Below are positions 51,323 through 63,279 of a stretch of 64,000 nt of DNA, piece by piece. Origin of the DNA: Talpa occidentalis (taxonomy: Eukaryota; Chordata; Mammalia; Eulipotyphla; Talpidae); contig NW_023601543.1 in the NCBI RefSeq assembly GCF_014898055.3, positions 16,561,433 to 16,625,432 on the forward strand, written 5' to 3'. The position numbers and the translations under genes are program-made. The number at the start of each line of letters is the position of its first letter. Position 1 is the first letter of the stretch. The notes under the pieces are model-generated. The model was given only the letters and a program-made list of their open reading frames with translations. It did no database searches and was not told the DNA's origin.

Positions 51323-52838
51323 GGTATGTATTTTTGGTGCCAAACCTCGTGACTTGCCTTTTAAACACTAAATTGATTAACTATGTAATTTATATTATAT
51401 GCAGAAATTTAAATATTTTGAAATATTGCCCAGTTCAGGGACAAGGTGATCTACAGATGTACAATTAATTGTATAAACTGTGGATGTCAAATAATTGAAA
51501 AAGTTGCCATGTCAGCACTGCAGAAAACCCATAGATGTAATGCAATTAAAATATACCAGGGAATACAAATCTCAGTGTACAAATAACCTATCATTATTGC
51601 CTAAAAAATCTTAGTTACTTATAACTATGCATTAAAAAATGCTAGCTCCATTTATCTCCCACTGCGTATTCACATACTCCTCCTCAAGCACATTGCTGAC
51701 TCAAAAATTTGTTTTCCTCCCTTTTACTGTATGGAATGAGTTAATTTCTCATTTTTTTTTAATGGGAGAGAGAGTGTTTACTAATCAAGGATATCCACTG
51801 AAATAAATTGAGGTGACTACTCTGGGAAAAAATTCATTTGTTAAATATACTCTAGCATTAATGATAAACAAAATTGAATTCTCCAGAGGTTGATTTTTAT
51901 CCAGCTGTACTCAGTGTTGAACAAGTTGTCAAAAAATTTCCATTAATTGCTAATTTAGAGTGATTTTAGAAAGCAGTTCACAAAGCCCTCCCGGATGTTT
52001 TACTGACAGCTTCCTAATCTCTGCAAGTCTCAGGTAACCCAGCTACATTAAACATGTCACCGTGAGCTGCTCAGGGATGCAGTTCAGTGAGAACGACAGG
52101 TACTAATGTGAGAGGCTGCATAGGCCGCAGGTGGTTGCTTTAAGGGATGTTATTTTAAGGTCTGCTGAAAGGGCTGCCTAAAAGTATTTCCCTCTACTGA
52201 ACTACTGCAAATCCAGAGATACCAAGCAATGGAAAGTGGCAGCAGTGAAAGGACAATGTGGTTACAGGAGGCTGCCTCGAAAGGGTCAGACAGAATCTTA
52301 ACTGCTAGGTATTTTTTTGGAAGGCAGTGGTTTGCTTCATTTGCCCTGCCCCACCATTTTTTTTTTCTTTTAAATTCTCTGTGACATCCCAGAGAGATTA
52401 AGCACTTAACTTCTTCATGCTGTCATAATGAATGTTTTGTTATTATCTTTATTATAGTACTTACTAGATCATAATACAGTTAACTGTGGGTATCTAATAC
52501 CCTCATCCACCATTTGAATGTGTACTCTGTCATCCCAATACCTAGCATGATAGACTGCATATACATGGCACTGGGAGATCCAGTGCAATAGCTAATACAT
52601 TAATTCCTTGGTATAAATTATTTTATCAGATTAATTGACCAGGATATTAACAAATGTAATAAGGGTTAGGTTGACTGATGAAGAATATCTGAAAAACAGT
52701 ATCCATGGTAGTGATTATGGTAATTCATAGTATGGAATAATATAGGTAGGTAGGGCAGTAGAGAAACTTTGATTACTTGTTTTGTTCAGATATTGGATAT
52801 GAGACACAAAGATGAAATGGAATAAATATTATTTTAGA
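51323..52838. other. Intergenic, possible conserved non-coding DNA
   Basis: No transposon recognised between 51323 and 52838. The part at 51830-52320 has balanced composition and homeodomain-type TAAT cores (for example near 51943-51956), which would suit a conserved element. There is no coding frame. Confidence 0.35.
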
Positions 52839-52839
52839 A

Positions 52840-52990
52840 TCAAAAAATCTGGGTTTGAACCCCAGCTCTATAGTTTGCTTATTGAATTACCATTAGTGTG
52901 TGGTTTAACTTGTCCAGACTTGACCAATCGTTCTGTTGATAATCCCAGCATCTAGTACACTGCTTGATACATATAGGCATTACACTGGTT
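52840..52990 (+). mobile_element. MIR SINE
   Basis: 'aaatctgggtttgaacccca' is the MIR tRNA-related head, followed by 'gcatctagtacactgcttg' of its 3' part. Confidence 0.75.
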
Positions 52991-53033
52991 TTAATTCTCT
53001 TCCTTTCTATATTGCTACAAATTCTGTTAGAGG

Positions 53034-53034
<1 letters not shown>

Positions 53035-53069
<35 letters not shown>
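53035..53069. repeat. (TG)n microsatellite
   Basis: About 16 TG units grading into a TATG stretch. Confidence 0.92.
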
Positions 53070-53073
<4 letters not shown>

Positions 53074-53323
53074 ATATATGTAATCTTACACACATATGAT
53101 TTTTCATTTAGCCATCCTACTATATGTGATTCTTACAGTTTTACATGGAAATTTTTATGTGCATTATGAAAGATGGATGTACAGAAAAAAACATAAGAAA
53201 CCACCTCATTTCCACCAGCAGAGATTACTAGTATTAACAACTCAGTGTATATCTTTCCAGATAGTTTTTTCTGTACATACATATATGCATCTTACATAGT
53301 TGCTACTAAAATACATGTATTTT

Positions 53324-53617
53324 GGACCTCCCCGGTGGTGCAGCGGTAGAGCGCTGGGTTGCAAAGCTGCCCGCAGCCTCTGCAGCGCTGGTTCGATTCC
53401 TGGCTGCTCCCTGGCCACTGGAGGAGGGTCCCACATGGCGCGCAGACCTCTCCTGCCACCTGCTGCTCCCCTCAGCAGTGTACCTCGGTCCTTCTGCCTG
53501 CTCTGCTCCCCGCTCTGGCTCTGGTGAAGTCTCTCACCCTCCCGCGCTCTGACTGTACCCAGTGCTTGTATAAATAAATAAATAAATAAATCTTCTTAAA
53601 TAAATAAATAAATAAAA
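53324..53617 (+). mobile_element. tRNA-derived SINE, tail type A
   Basis: Head GGACCTCCCCGGTGGTGCAG, B box 'ggttcgattcc', long GC-rich body, tail 'gtacccagtgcttgtataaa' with two blocks of AAAT units. Similar ATACATGTATTTT / ATAATGTATTTTG flanks suggest the target duplication. Confidence 0.93.
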
Positions 53618-53667
53618 TAATGTATTTTGTATAGGTTGTTTTGTAACCCTTTATCATTTTATTTTTT

Positions 53668-53925
53668 GTAAAGCTTTATTTATGCATATAAGAGTTGGGA
53701 TGCAGGCCAGAGATGCAGGGAGTGTGAGGATTCACCAGTGGCAGAGTGAGGAGCAGAACAGGCAGATCCACTGAAATACACTGCTGAGGGGATCAGCGGG
53801 CGAGACAGGAGAGGTCTGCTGTGCCATGTGGGTCGCCTCCCTGGTCGGGGATTGAACTTGTGCTTCAGTAGCTGCAGATTGCTTCATAGTGCTGACCCTT
53901 AACCCTTGCTCCACCAGGGAGACCC
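53668..53925 (-). mobile_element. tRNA-derived SINE, tail type B
   Basis: Minus-strand copy, 'aagctttatttatgcatata' left and 'ctccaccagggagaccc' right. Imperfect TGTAACC...TTT flanks. It lies only 50 bases from the preceding SINE, in opposite orientation. Confidence 0.92.
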
Positions 53926-55241
53926 TGTAACCATTTTTCAGTTCATGATTCCATCTTTCCACGTCAATACATATTCATCTTAACTAACAATATTCAGAAT
54001 GGTTTTAATGTGTATAGGTTGAAACACAAAATGAGTGATTTGATGTATTACCACTCAGGAAATTGTTCCCATCACCAGACATCATTAGAATCATATACCA
54101 GATATTTGCCTTATATAAAGATTATATACTTACTTACACCTTAAGAATTCATTGTAAACGTTTATTGTTGTATTGATAACCTATCTAGATATTTGCTTAA
54201 TTCAGTGATTTGTAGCCATCGAAGAATATCAGAGCCATTTGCAACTATTTTTAAAATGAGAGATGATCCAGCCTCATCTCAGACCTACTGAAAGAGAATT
54301 TCACTGTAAAAAATAATTTTATTTTAATGTTTTCCAAATTGAGACAGCAACAAGAAAACAGAACATCTGTCCTAGAGGTTTATGGCATAGCGGGAGAGAA
54401 AGATACCTAATCCATTATTTAAAAAATTGACAAATTATACAATGCGGGTAAATGTAGTGTTAAAGGTGTGTGCTAAGTACAATGAGAATATGGAGAGAAT
54501 AGAAGATTATTCTACCAGGGCAGATCATGGAGGGCTCCCAGAAGAGGTAATGTTTGGGGTGGGTTTGGAAAGTAAAGTAAGAGTAGAAACGGAGTGCTAT
54601 TATTCATTTGAAAATACATTGTGAGAGTCTGGAATGTATGAGCACCAGTATACATACAGGGATGTTATAGTTTGACCTTGTGGAATTTGAAGTGCTTGTG
54701 GGATTTCTAGATGGATCTGTCTGGTTAGCAGTTAGAAATATGGGTCTGGAATTCATAAGACAGTTGGGGCTAGGGCCACAGATGTGAGAGTCATCACTAC
54801 AGAAATTGTACTTGGGAAAGGCAGGAAGTGGTGCAATATCTCAAAACCCAGGTCTTCTGGTTCTCATTCCAAAATCTTTAATATCTGCCTATCCATATAT
54901 ACATTCATTGCTATATGCTTGGCACGTAGTAGGTAATTAAAGACTTACATTTGGATGGCTAAATGAATGTTTGTTTAGTTAGTACTAAACACTACTTAAT
55001 GACTCCCCAAACATAATACTGGTAATGGTCAACTTTTAAATTCCCCTAATGTATTCCTGTTAGCCAAAAGAAGATGAAGGAAATATACCAAGTATTGCTG
55101 TGTTTTAAATAAAGAAAATCAGTATTTTGGTTAGGTGTGTTTTTGCTTTCTTTGTAGAAAAAGAAACTATTTATATATATGACCTATTGACCTATATTTG
55201 TAGAATATAGGTCATTCTACAGTTGAACAAGAAGAAAGCTA
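53926..55241. other. Intergenic with old repeat scraps
   Basis: 54000-54110 resembles an old L1 3' end ('cacaaaatgagtgatttgat'). 54900-54975 resembles a MIR 3' end ('gcttggcacgtagtaggta'). No gene. Confidence 0.45.
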
Positions 55242-55242
55242 A

Positions 55243-55515
55243 GGGCCTCCCCAGTGGCGCAGCGGTTGAGCACTGGGTTGCGAAGCTGCCCGCAGCCTCT
55301 GCGGCGCCAGTTTGATCACCGGCTACTCCCCGGCCACCAGAGGAGGGTCCTACATGGCGGCGCGCAGACCTCTCCTGCCCCCCCTCTCCCCTCAGCAGTG
55401 TACTTCGGTCCTTCTGCCTGTTCTGCTCCCCGCTCTGGCTCTGGTGAATTCTCTCACCCTCCCATGCTTCTGACTGTACCCAGTGCTTGTATAAATAAAT
55501 AAATAAATCTAAAAA
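55243..55515 (+). mobile_element. tRNA-derived SINE, tail type A
   Basis: Head GGGCCTCCCCAGTGGCGCAG, long GC-rich body, tail 'gtacccagtgcttgtataaa'. The target AAGAAGAAAGCTAA is repeated at about 55229-55242 and after the tail. Confidence 0.95.
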
Positions 55516-56443
55516 AGAAGAAGAAGAAAGCTAAATATTGATGATAGTTTCCTTACAAATGTCTTTTTTGTTTTTCTACTTTGGAGGTACAGTTCGCTGA
55601 AGCAAACACATTGATGATGTCAATGAGAGTAATGGTGCTATTCTCACCCTTTCTAATGCCATTATTGTGCCATCCTCTGTTTCAACCAAAGACATTAATG
55701 TTTCATGTTGATTAAATTTTAACATCTAAATTGGCCTTTTATGTTACACACAAATGATAAACTTGAATGTTCCAGTCAGGGGGAAGCAACTGTAGTTTTC
55801 TCTAGGTTCCTAGTAAGTTCATCAAATAACATTCCCCAGCACCTCAGAAATGTCTCATTTTTATTTCTCATTCTTTACTAACCCACAGATATAGGCTTGA
55901 GTGTTTTTGTTTTTGAATTATGCCGTGACTAAAACTAGACCCCATTTTACACAATAGTTGCATTCCTTGACATTTGTACATGAAGCACATTTTTGAAGAT
56001 GGTATCATATATTCCTCCATCGTCTTACATTATAATTTTAGAAGTGTCATCTTTATTACAGATTGATTTCCAATTGACAGTAGTTTCTAGCACATTGCCA
56101 CTGCCTCTACCTCTGAAACCTATACTTCACTCTTCAAATAAAAACACACTGATGTAATGGAATCCCCTATTTCAAAGAATATTAAAAGATACATTTAAAA
56201 TGTAATAAATTAAGACTTAATATCATTTGTATAGAAAATGATATTTCTTAAAATAGGACCTTCTGTTATTTTACTTTCTCTCTATATATTTCTTATAAGC
56301 CACAGCAAATTCTAAATTCATGTGTCATCACTAAAGCAGCTCTCTTCTTTCTTTTCCTCTGCTCTTTCTTTATGAAGATTGTCTTAAGTAAAGGTGTTTG
56401 AGATATGAATACTTGCAGAGAATGATAAATAATACTGTTTTCC
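55516..56443. other. Intergenic, no gene seen
   Basis: AT-rich unique sequence without recognisable repeats. Confidence 0.5.
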
Positions 56444-56884
56444 CTAACAACCCAAATGCCCAAAAATAGATGACTGGATCAAGAAGATGTGGTATATATA
56501 TGCAATGGAATATTATTTGGCAATCAAAAAAGATAAACTCATGCCATTCACAGCAACGTGAATGGAACTAGAAGGAATTATGCCCAGTGAAATAAGCCAG
56601 ATAGAAAAAGAAAAATATTGGATGGTTTCATTTATAGCAGAAATATAGGGGAACCAAATAAGACATCAGTGTAAAAAAAATAATAACAGTACAAAACACA
56701 ACAAAGCAAAAACAGACAATTATAAATCAGAGACATCCTGCGGGGGAGGAGGAGGGAGAGGGATCAGAGGGAGGGAGGGAGGAGCACAGAGGACTGTGGT
56801 GATGGTGCACGGGTGCCCTGGGGAAGGAAATTCTATGGGAACTCAATCTGAGGGGGTGGGGGGAAGCAAATATTGTTTAAAAAA
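56444..56884 (+). mobile_element. L1 3' end with target duplication
   Basis: Starts in the last ORF2 codons ('aacccaaatgcccaaaaata'), then the 3' UTR with a purine-rich block (56740-56790) and a short A-tail. The 13-bp duplication AATACTGTTTTCC occurs at 56431-56443 and 56885-56897. The 3' UTR differs from the copies at 16 and 24 kb, so it belongs to another L1 subfamily. Confidence 0.93.
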
Positions 56885-56939
56885 AATACTGTTTTCCATT
56901 TAAACTTTAAAAATGTGGGGTATTGAAAGCAGTTTTAAG

Positions 56940-57202
56940 ATTTTAAAAAAATTCTTTATTCATGCAAGAGCTGGGGTGTAGGCCAGAAGTGCAGGGGGTG
57001 AGAGGGTTCACCAGAGACAGAGTAGGGAGCAGAACAGGCAGATTGACTAAAATACACTGCTGAGGGGAGCAGCGGGCAAGACAGGAGAGGTCTACTGTGC
57101 CATGTGGGTCACCTCCCTGGCCTGTGATCAAACTCATGCTGCAGGGGCTGCGGATAGCTTCTGAGCACTACGACTTGACTCCTTGTGCCAACAGGGAGGC
57201 CA
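56940..57202 (-). mobile_element. tRNA-derived SINE, tail type B
   Basis: Minus-strand copy, 'ttctttattcatgcaagagc' left and 'gccaacagggaggcc' right. Flanks TATTGAAAGCAGTTTT and TATTAAAAACAGTTTT are a diverged target duplication. Confidence 0.93.
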
Positions 57203-57309
57203 CGTATTAAAAACAGTTTTTAAAAAGACTGTTTAGGTTTCACCATGCTAACCTGAGAGCAGCTCCAAAAATAACGAGAATGTAATGTAAATGTTTTCTT
57301 AATTGCTTT

Positions 57310-58400
57310 CTTAAAGATCAGGGGCTATTTATTTGTTTACTTATTTATTTATATCTGTATGTATGTAATTAAAACTCTCAATTGTGGTAAAATACGCATA
57401 ACATATAACTTGCCATCTTACCCTTTTTGAAGTATATAGTTCTCTAGTTAAGTATATTAGCATTGCTGTGCAATCAATCTCCAGGACTTTGTTGTCTTGC
57501 GAAACTGCAACTCTCCACCCATTAAACAGTTTCCCATACCACCCTTCCCACTAGCAATGGTGGTATCTACCATCCTACATTCCCTTTCTATGAGTCTGAC
57601 TACTCTAGATACCTCATATAAGTGGAATCATGCAATATTTGCCTTTTTATAAATCTATTTTCACTTAGCATAATTTCCTCAAGACATATCCATATTGTAG
57701 CATTTATCAAATTTCTCCTTTTTAAAAAAAATATTTATTTACAAGAACAGGGGTACAGGCCAGAGGTATGGGGGTGAGAGGATTCACCAGAGACAGAGTG
57801 GGGAACAGAAAAGGCCGATTGAAATACACTGCTGAGGGGAGCAGCGGGGTGAGCCAGGAGAGGTCTGCTGTGCCATGTGGGCAGCTCCCTGGCCGGCCGG
57901 GGATCGAACTCGTGCTGCAGTGGTGGTGGACTGCTTCACAGGCTGCGTCTTAACCCCTTGCACCACCAATGAAGCCCAAATTTCCCTTTCTTTTCAAACA
58001 GGACGACGTTCTGTTTTATGTATATACCATATTTTGTGATCAACCATATGTTGATGCACACTCAGGTTGCTTCCACCTCTTGAATATTGTGGGAATTGCT
58101 GCTATGAACATAGGTATGTAAATATGTCTTCTAAACTCTGCTTCCAATTCATGTGTGTGTGTGTGGTGTGTGTGTGTGTGTGTATCCACAAGCACAAATG
58201 CTGGATCTTAAGGTAATTTTGTTTTTAGTTTTGGTTTTGTTTTTTGTTTTACATAAGGTATACACAATTTTACTTTCCTACCAACAGTGCATACAAGGGT
58301 TCCAGTTTCCCCATATCCTTAAGAATATTTATTATTTTCTGGGTTTTTTGAAAGTAGCCAACCTAATGAGAGTGTGAGGTGTCAGGGGGTGTTCTAAAAT
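57310..58400 (-). mobile_element. Old L1 3' end, split by a SINE
   Basis: 57360-57720 and 57978-58400 carry the complement of an old L1 3' region ('aaatacgcataacatataac', 'gaaactgcaactctccaccc', 'ggaattgctgctatgaacat'). A TG-rich microsatellite lies at 58153-58184. It predates the SINE inside it. Confidence 0.75.
57723..57977 (-). mobile_element. tRNA-derived SINE nested in old L1, tail type B
   Basis: Minus-strand copy, 'atatttatttacaagaacag' left and 'caccaccaatgaagccc' right. Target CAAATTTCTCCTTT / CAAATTTCCCTTT on the two sides. Confidence 0.93.
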
Positions 58401-61400
58401 TGTTTAATTTATAAATGACTTATACAAATATTCCATCCAGATCTATAAGTATTAAGAGTATACTACACGTAGAATAGAGCATATAGTTGTCATTATTGTG
58501 AGGAGAAATTGTGATGATTTAAGTATAGGCAAAGGAGTCTTGAAATCCATCATATAAAAATTCTATTTTCTTAATGCGTTTTCCTTGAAGGGAAACAGTT
58601 GGATAATTTAAAAATTAGTTTGAGCTATCACTTTTTAAAATTCTCAATATATTAATTCTGTAATTTATTTATTTGAACACATCTAATGTTTCATACTAGA
58701 TAAAAGAAAAAAAAAACTATTTTAAATTCTATTTTTGGTGTGCTTTAACAGAAAAATCTCTATATTAAAAATCAGTCTTAGGTATAACTAGTAATTATAT
58801 TCTGCACATAGATATGTTTCTTACAATTGAAGTTTTTTAGTATGAAATTTCTTAGGAGTGCCATGGGAAATAAAGTGAGTTATAGAGGCAATGTCACGTC
58901 TAGTGGCAGTTGATGGAACGAAGCAGCATAGAAAGTTTGAACACCTGAAACTAATTTTAAACTCAGTGATAGAGTGTACTGCTAGAAAATCTGTTTTAAA
59001 TAATGAATGAAACAAGCTACCTCTTGCTATCCAGTCTGTTTTACAGGTCAAGTTACATAACCAACAAGAAGTTATTTAACCTCCCAGGAAATAGCTGAAT
59101 CTTTCAGAGTAAGTTTTCCTAAAATAGGCATCTTAAAATTCTGTGTATCTAGAAAGACTAGTCTCATTTTAGACCCTTAACATTTTTGGAGAGTTTATTG
59201 TAATTGTAATCAGGAAAAGCATATAGACACATACATACAAGAGGAATGTCAACAAATTTTTAATCTCTTTGATTTGCCATCTATACTTAACAAATGTTGG
59301 AACATTTTATAACTGATAGCATTTTTCTTTTTTGAAGATATCTTTATAGCCAATTATGAATAAAGTATTAAATCACAAAGTACTCTTTTTATCACACTTT
59401 ACTGTCATTAGTGATTTACTTATATGTATTTCCAATATTGTAAGTTCTTAGCAAAAATCATGTGGTTTTTTTGAATATTTACTCTTCAATAAAGTACATG
59501 GCACAATGGATGCCTAATATGTTTTGAAGAAATTGATTTTCCGATGTTTTAAGTAAAAATGAGGTTTATTTAACTTTCCTGATGCTTACATGCTCCCCAC
59601 ACTTAAGAATTGCAACATCTTTATATATAAGAATTTAACACTTTTCACATACACATTTCTAGATAGTCATGTTAACTTTCTATTTACCTCTAAATGTTGG
59701 CATATATGTTTTAAATTGTGGACTATTAAATGTTGGCTCCAAAAATTCCAGGAAGGTCACACATATTTCCACTCACCTTTAGTAAAGTTAGTACAGTAAA
59801 ATTTAATATTCACCTTATTTATTTCCAAATAATTGTTCAGCATTTTTTGTGTGTGTAGGATTGAGAATAGCAATGATAGCCTGGTATAAGAAAATGCTTT
59901 ATCTTTTCTACCTTTATTGACCTATTTTTGAGAAAATTTTGATTAGAAGTAATCTAAAATATTAACATTCTATTGAATTTGAACCTTTATTAATGCATGC
60001 TCCCATTTTGTAGAAAGTAGTTCCTATGTTTTTTTTTCCCTTTTTGTTTCAAACATGAGATAACTGTGAAATGACTGAATTCCTAAAAGAAAAATCAATT
60101 TGAAACTCAAACAAGTATGGCAATTGAAAAAGTGGCATTTTCACTAGTATCACTTGGTTTTGTTAATTTCTACAGTATTAAAAACATTATGAGTTATTGT
60201 ATCATCTACCAAGGGATCAGTTTATTCTTTGAGTATTAGTTGTAATTGCTGTGAAATACATGAGATGTTGTATTGATTAATATTTCATCTCTCAAATTTC
60301 CATCATTACTCGTTATGATATCATTCAGCTTTTGAGATATGGCCTTACATAGGAATTCCCTAGGTATTTCTCTCTGCCATTTTTTTTTTCTATGAAGTTT
60401 TTTAAAAAAAGGAGAAATGTAAGACATTTGACTTTATGTAATATCTGCTTTGTTTAATCATCTGAAGGCAAGGGCAATATCTTTCCTGACATGGAGAAAG
60501 CAGTCATTAAGTTTACAATGACTGGGGAATTGCTGAAATCTAAAATGGAGGGTACAAATGGCCTTACTTCAATATAAATTGTGTTTACTTCCTTAGAGTC
60601 CATATCCCTTGTTTAATTAAAACAACTCTGATCTTTAAAATGCATCTTCAAGCATCTGACATCTCGGAGTGACTTACCCTCCGAAGTGAATTGCAAACGT
60701 TGTTTGAGATCTAACGTATTTGTTCTGATGAAGACTTAGCTGTCCAGTTTTTTGGGATCTCACACAACTCATCATTAACTAGGCCCCATTAGGTTACTTC
60801 TATTTAATAGGTTTGTTTTATATTAACTATTATATAGAGATGTTATTTACTTCTCAGTGTCAGTTATACTTCCAACACCTTTCTGGAGTCATATTTTCCA
60901 AACAATAAGCTGAGATTTTTTTTAGTGAGATATAGATAAAAATAAAACATAAAAACATTCAATATAAAAAGTATAATTATAGATTATACATTTGTGAATG
61001 TATAATGTCTAATGGAGCCAGAAGTTAGTGAAGAATAAGAATGATTTTGTGTGTAACTCTACTTAGACTTGGGATGATTATTAACACGTTTTATTGGTTT
61101 TTACATTTTTCTTTATTTAGCTGATGCAAAGTGGGCATATTTTTATAAGCTATTGAGAATAAAAGAGTTGAAACCATATAGAAAATGTTTATGTATTCAA
61201 TAGGGCAACAAAAATTGCTGTAGCAGTCTACTCAGTTAAGAGAGTTCTCTTTGGAACAACCTGAAAATTCAAAAGGTGAGGACTATAGCAAGAAAATAAT
61301 AGTTTGAAGGGGAAGGATTATTCAGAGAGCAAATATTATGGCTATATCTAAATACAAAATTATTAAAATAGTTGATGGAAGTATGTTTGTGAAACATAAA

Positions 61401-62253
61401 ATCCTGGCCATTGTCCCATAGATTTGGAGATATGAAAAACTTGTAAAACATGGGTAGTAAATAAAAAAGTGTATCCTTTTCCAACAGGTCATTGATAGTC
61501 ATGGCTTTTTCCCCCAGACATTCTTTCTCTGTATGTGTCTTTAGTTTCTTTTAAGAAAAAATAAAGATGATTTAAGTATTGTAAAAAAAAATACCAAAAC
61601 ATGCTCCAAACTATATTTTATTTCTCTCTGATTTATTTTTTGAAAATATCTTAGTAATATTGCATGTGATCCTACCTGATGAGAAATTTATTTGTTCCCT
61701 TTGTGCTTTGAAGTGCAAATGGACATAAAAGTCAAAATAAATTTTAAGTCAGCCATTTTTTTCCTGCAAGCCAGAAGTAAAAATGGATAAAGGAGAAAGT
61801 AGAACTTAACTTCTGGTCAGTCATTAGAAACTTGCTTCCCTTGTGGAAGTCATTATTTCTTGAAGTATGGTCTTGGAATTAGCTGCACGAAATTTGAGGT
61901 TGAACCCCAAAATACTCTTTTAAGCAATGGTCCTCAGAGATTTGGATGCTCTTTAAAATTTGGTAACAACTGGTTTAATGGTTGAACCTCCAATTATCTG
62001 ACCTTTCTCAGAGCTCATTTTTTTCATTGATTGTTAACCTGAGTAAATTGTATGGAAGAAAGCCAGCTATGATTTAAATGCTTACCATCATTTTAGACTC
62101 AGGCTTTGGCTTATTCTTATTTCTACTTTCTAGTGATAACAGTTTGGGGAACTTATCTGCTATATTTGCTTATGCATCCTTAGAACTAGAAAAATACTTA
62201 GGACATTGTATATGTAGGTTAAGTTAATTCTAACTAAAAGTAAAAGAAAATTG
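58401..62253. other. Intergenic, no gene seen
   Basis: Nearly 3.9 kb of AT-rich sequence with no SINE and no clear L1. 60440-60800 has a more balanced composition. No frame over about 80 codons and none with recognisable content. Confidence 0.5.
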
Positions 62254-62526
62254 GGGCCTCCCCGGTGGCGCAGCGGTTGAGCGCTGGGTTGCGAAGCAGT
62301 CCGCGGCCTCTGCGGCGCCGGTTCGATCCCTGGCTGCTCCCTGGTCACCGGAGGAGGGTCCCACATGGCGCACAGACCTCTCCTGTCTTGCCCACTGCTC
62401 CCCTCAGCAGTGTATTTCGTCAGTCTGCCTGTTTTGTTCCCTGCTTTGTCTCTGGTGAATCCTCTCACCCTCCTGTGAATCTGGCCTGTATCCCAGTTCT
62501 TGTATGAATAAATAAATAAATCTTTA
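62254..62526 (+). mobile_element. tRNA-derived SINE, mosaic of types A and B
   Basis: Head GGGGCCTCCCCGGTGGCGCA and the long GC-rich body (GGTCACCGGAGGAGGGTCCC) are type A. The 3' part ('ggcctgtatcccagttcttg', 'tatgaataaataaat') is type B. It is little diverged. A target duplication was not resolved. Confidence 0.93.
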
Positions 62527-63270
62527 AAAAAATAAAAATAACTATTTTATTTTCATTTGAATGTCTTAAGACAGCTGTACTTCATTTAAAAGCCAATTTG
62601 AATTTTTAGGAGCTATATAATATTTTCTACATTTATTTCTATTGCCTCATAGTACCTGACAGGCTCCTTGCAAATGGAAAAACATCTGAAATTTAATGAA
62701 GTACGCTTTAGAAAATCTTTTTTTAACTCCCTTGTATCTAGCAGTGAACTAATAGTATGTTGCAGTAAAAAGTATTTCATGAACGACACACTTGTATGCA
62801 TTGCCCTTTCATCTTCCTAACATACTTCAGATTCTACAGCTGACATATATGACAATTACAGAATTATTTTCAATATGGGGTACCTATGTTATCCTGTTTT
62901 TTTAAAGGAAGCATCTTTTAAAAATGTCTCTACTTTACCAGCATAAATTACTTAAAAATGTTTTAACATTACAGAAAAGTTCCACAAATCACAAGTGCAC
63001 AGCTCATATAACCACCCAATAACCAAAACAACACCAGCACATCACTGCACACCTCATGCCTCCTTCCAGTCATTAGCTCCTTCCTGTTATCAAAAGATGA
63101 CTTGCATGATGACTTCTAACACCATGAACTATTTACTCCTGTTTTTCAGTGGGGCTTTTTGTGTCGGACTTCACTCAGTTTTATGTCCTTGAGGTGTTAA
63201 ATTTCATTAATAGATGCTATTGCCTGCATTTATCTAGAAATCTAGATCATGTAGTTATATCATTTATTTT
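62527..63270. other. Intergenic with an old L1-like piece
   Basis: 62950-63190 ('cagaaaagttccacaaatcac', 'ttcagtggggctttttgtg') resembles an old L1-type repeat. No gene. Confidence 0.4.
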
Positions 63271-63279
63271 GTCAATATA

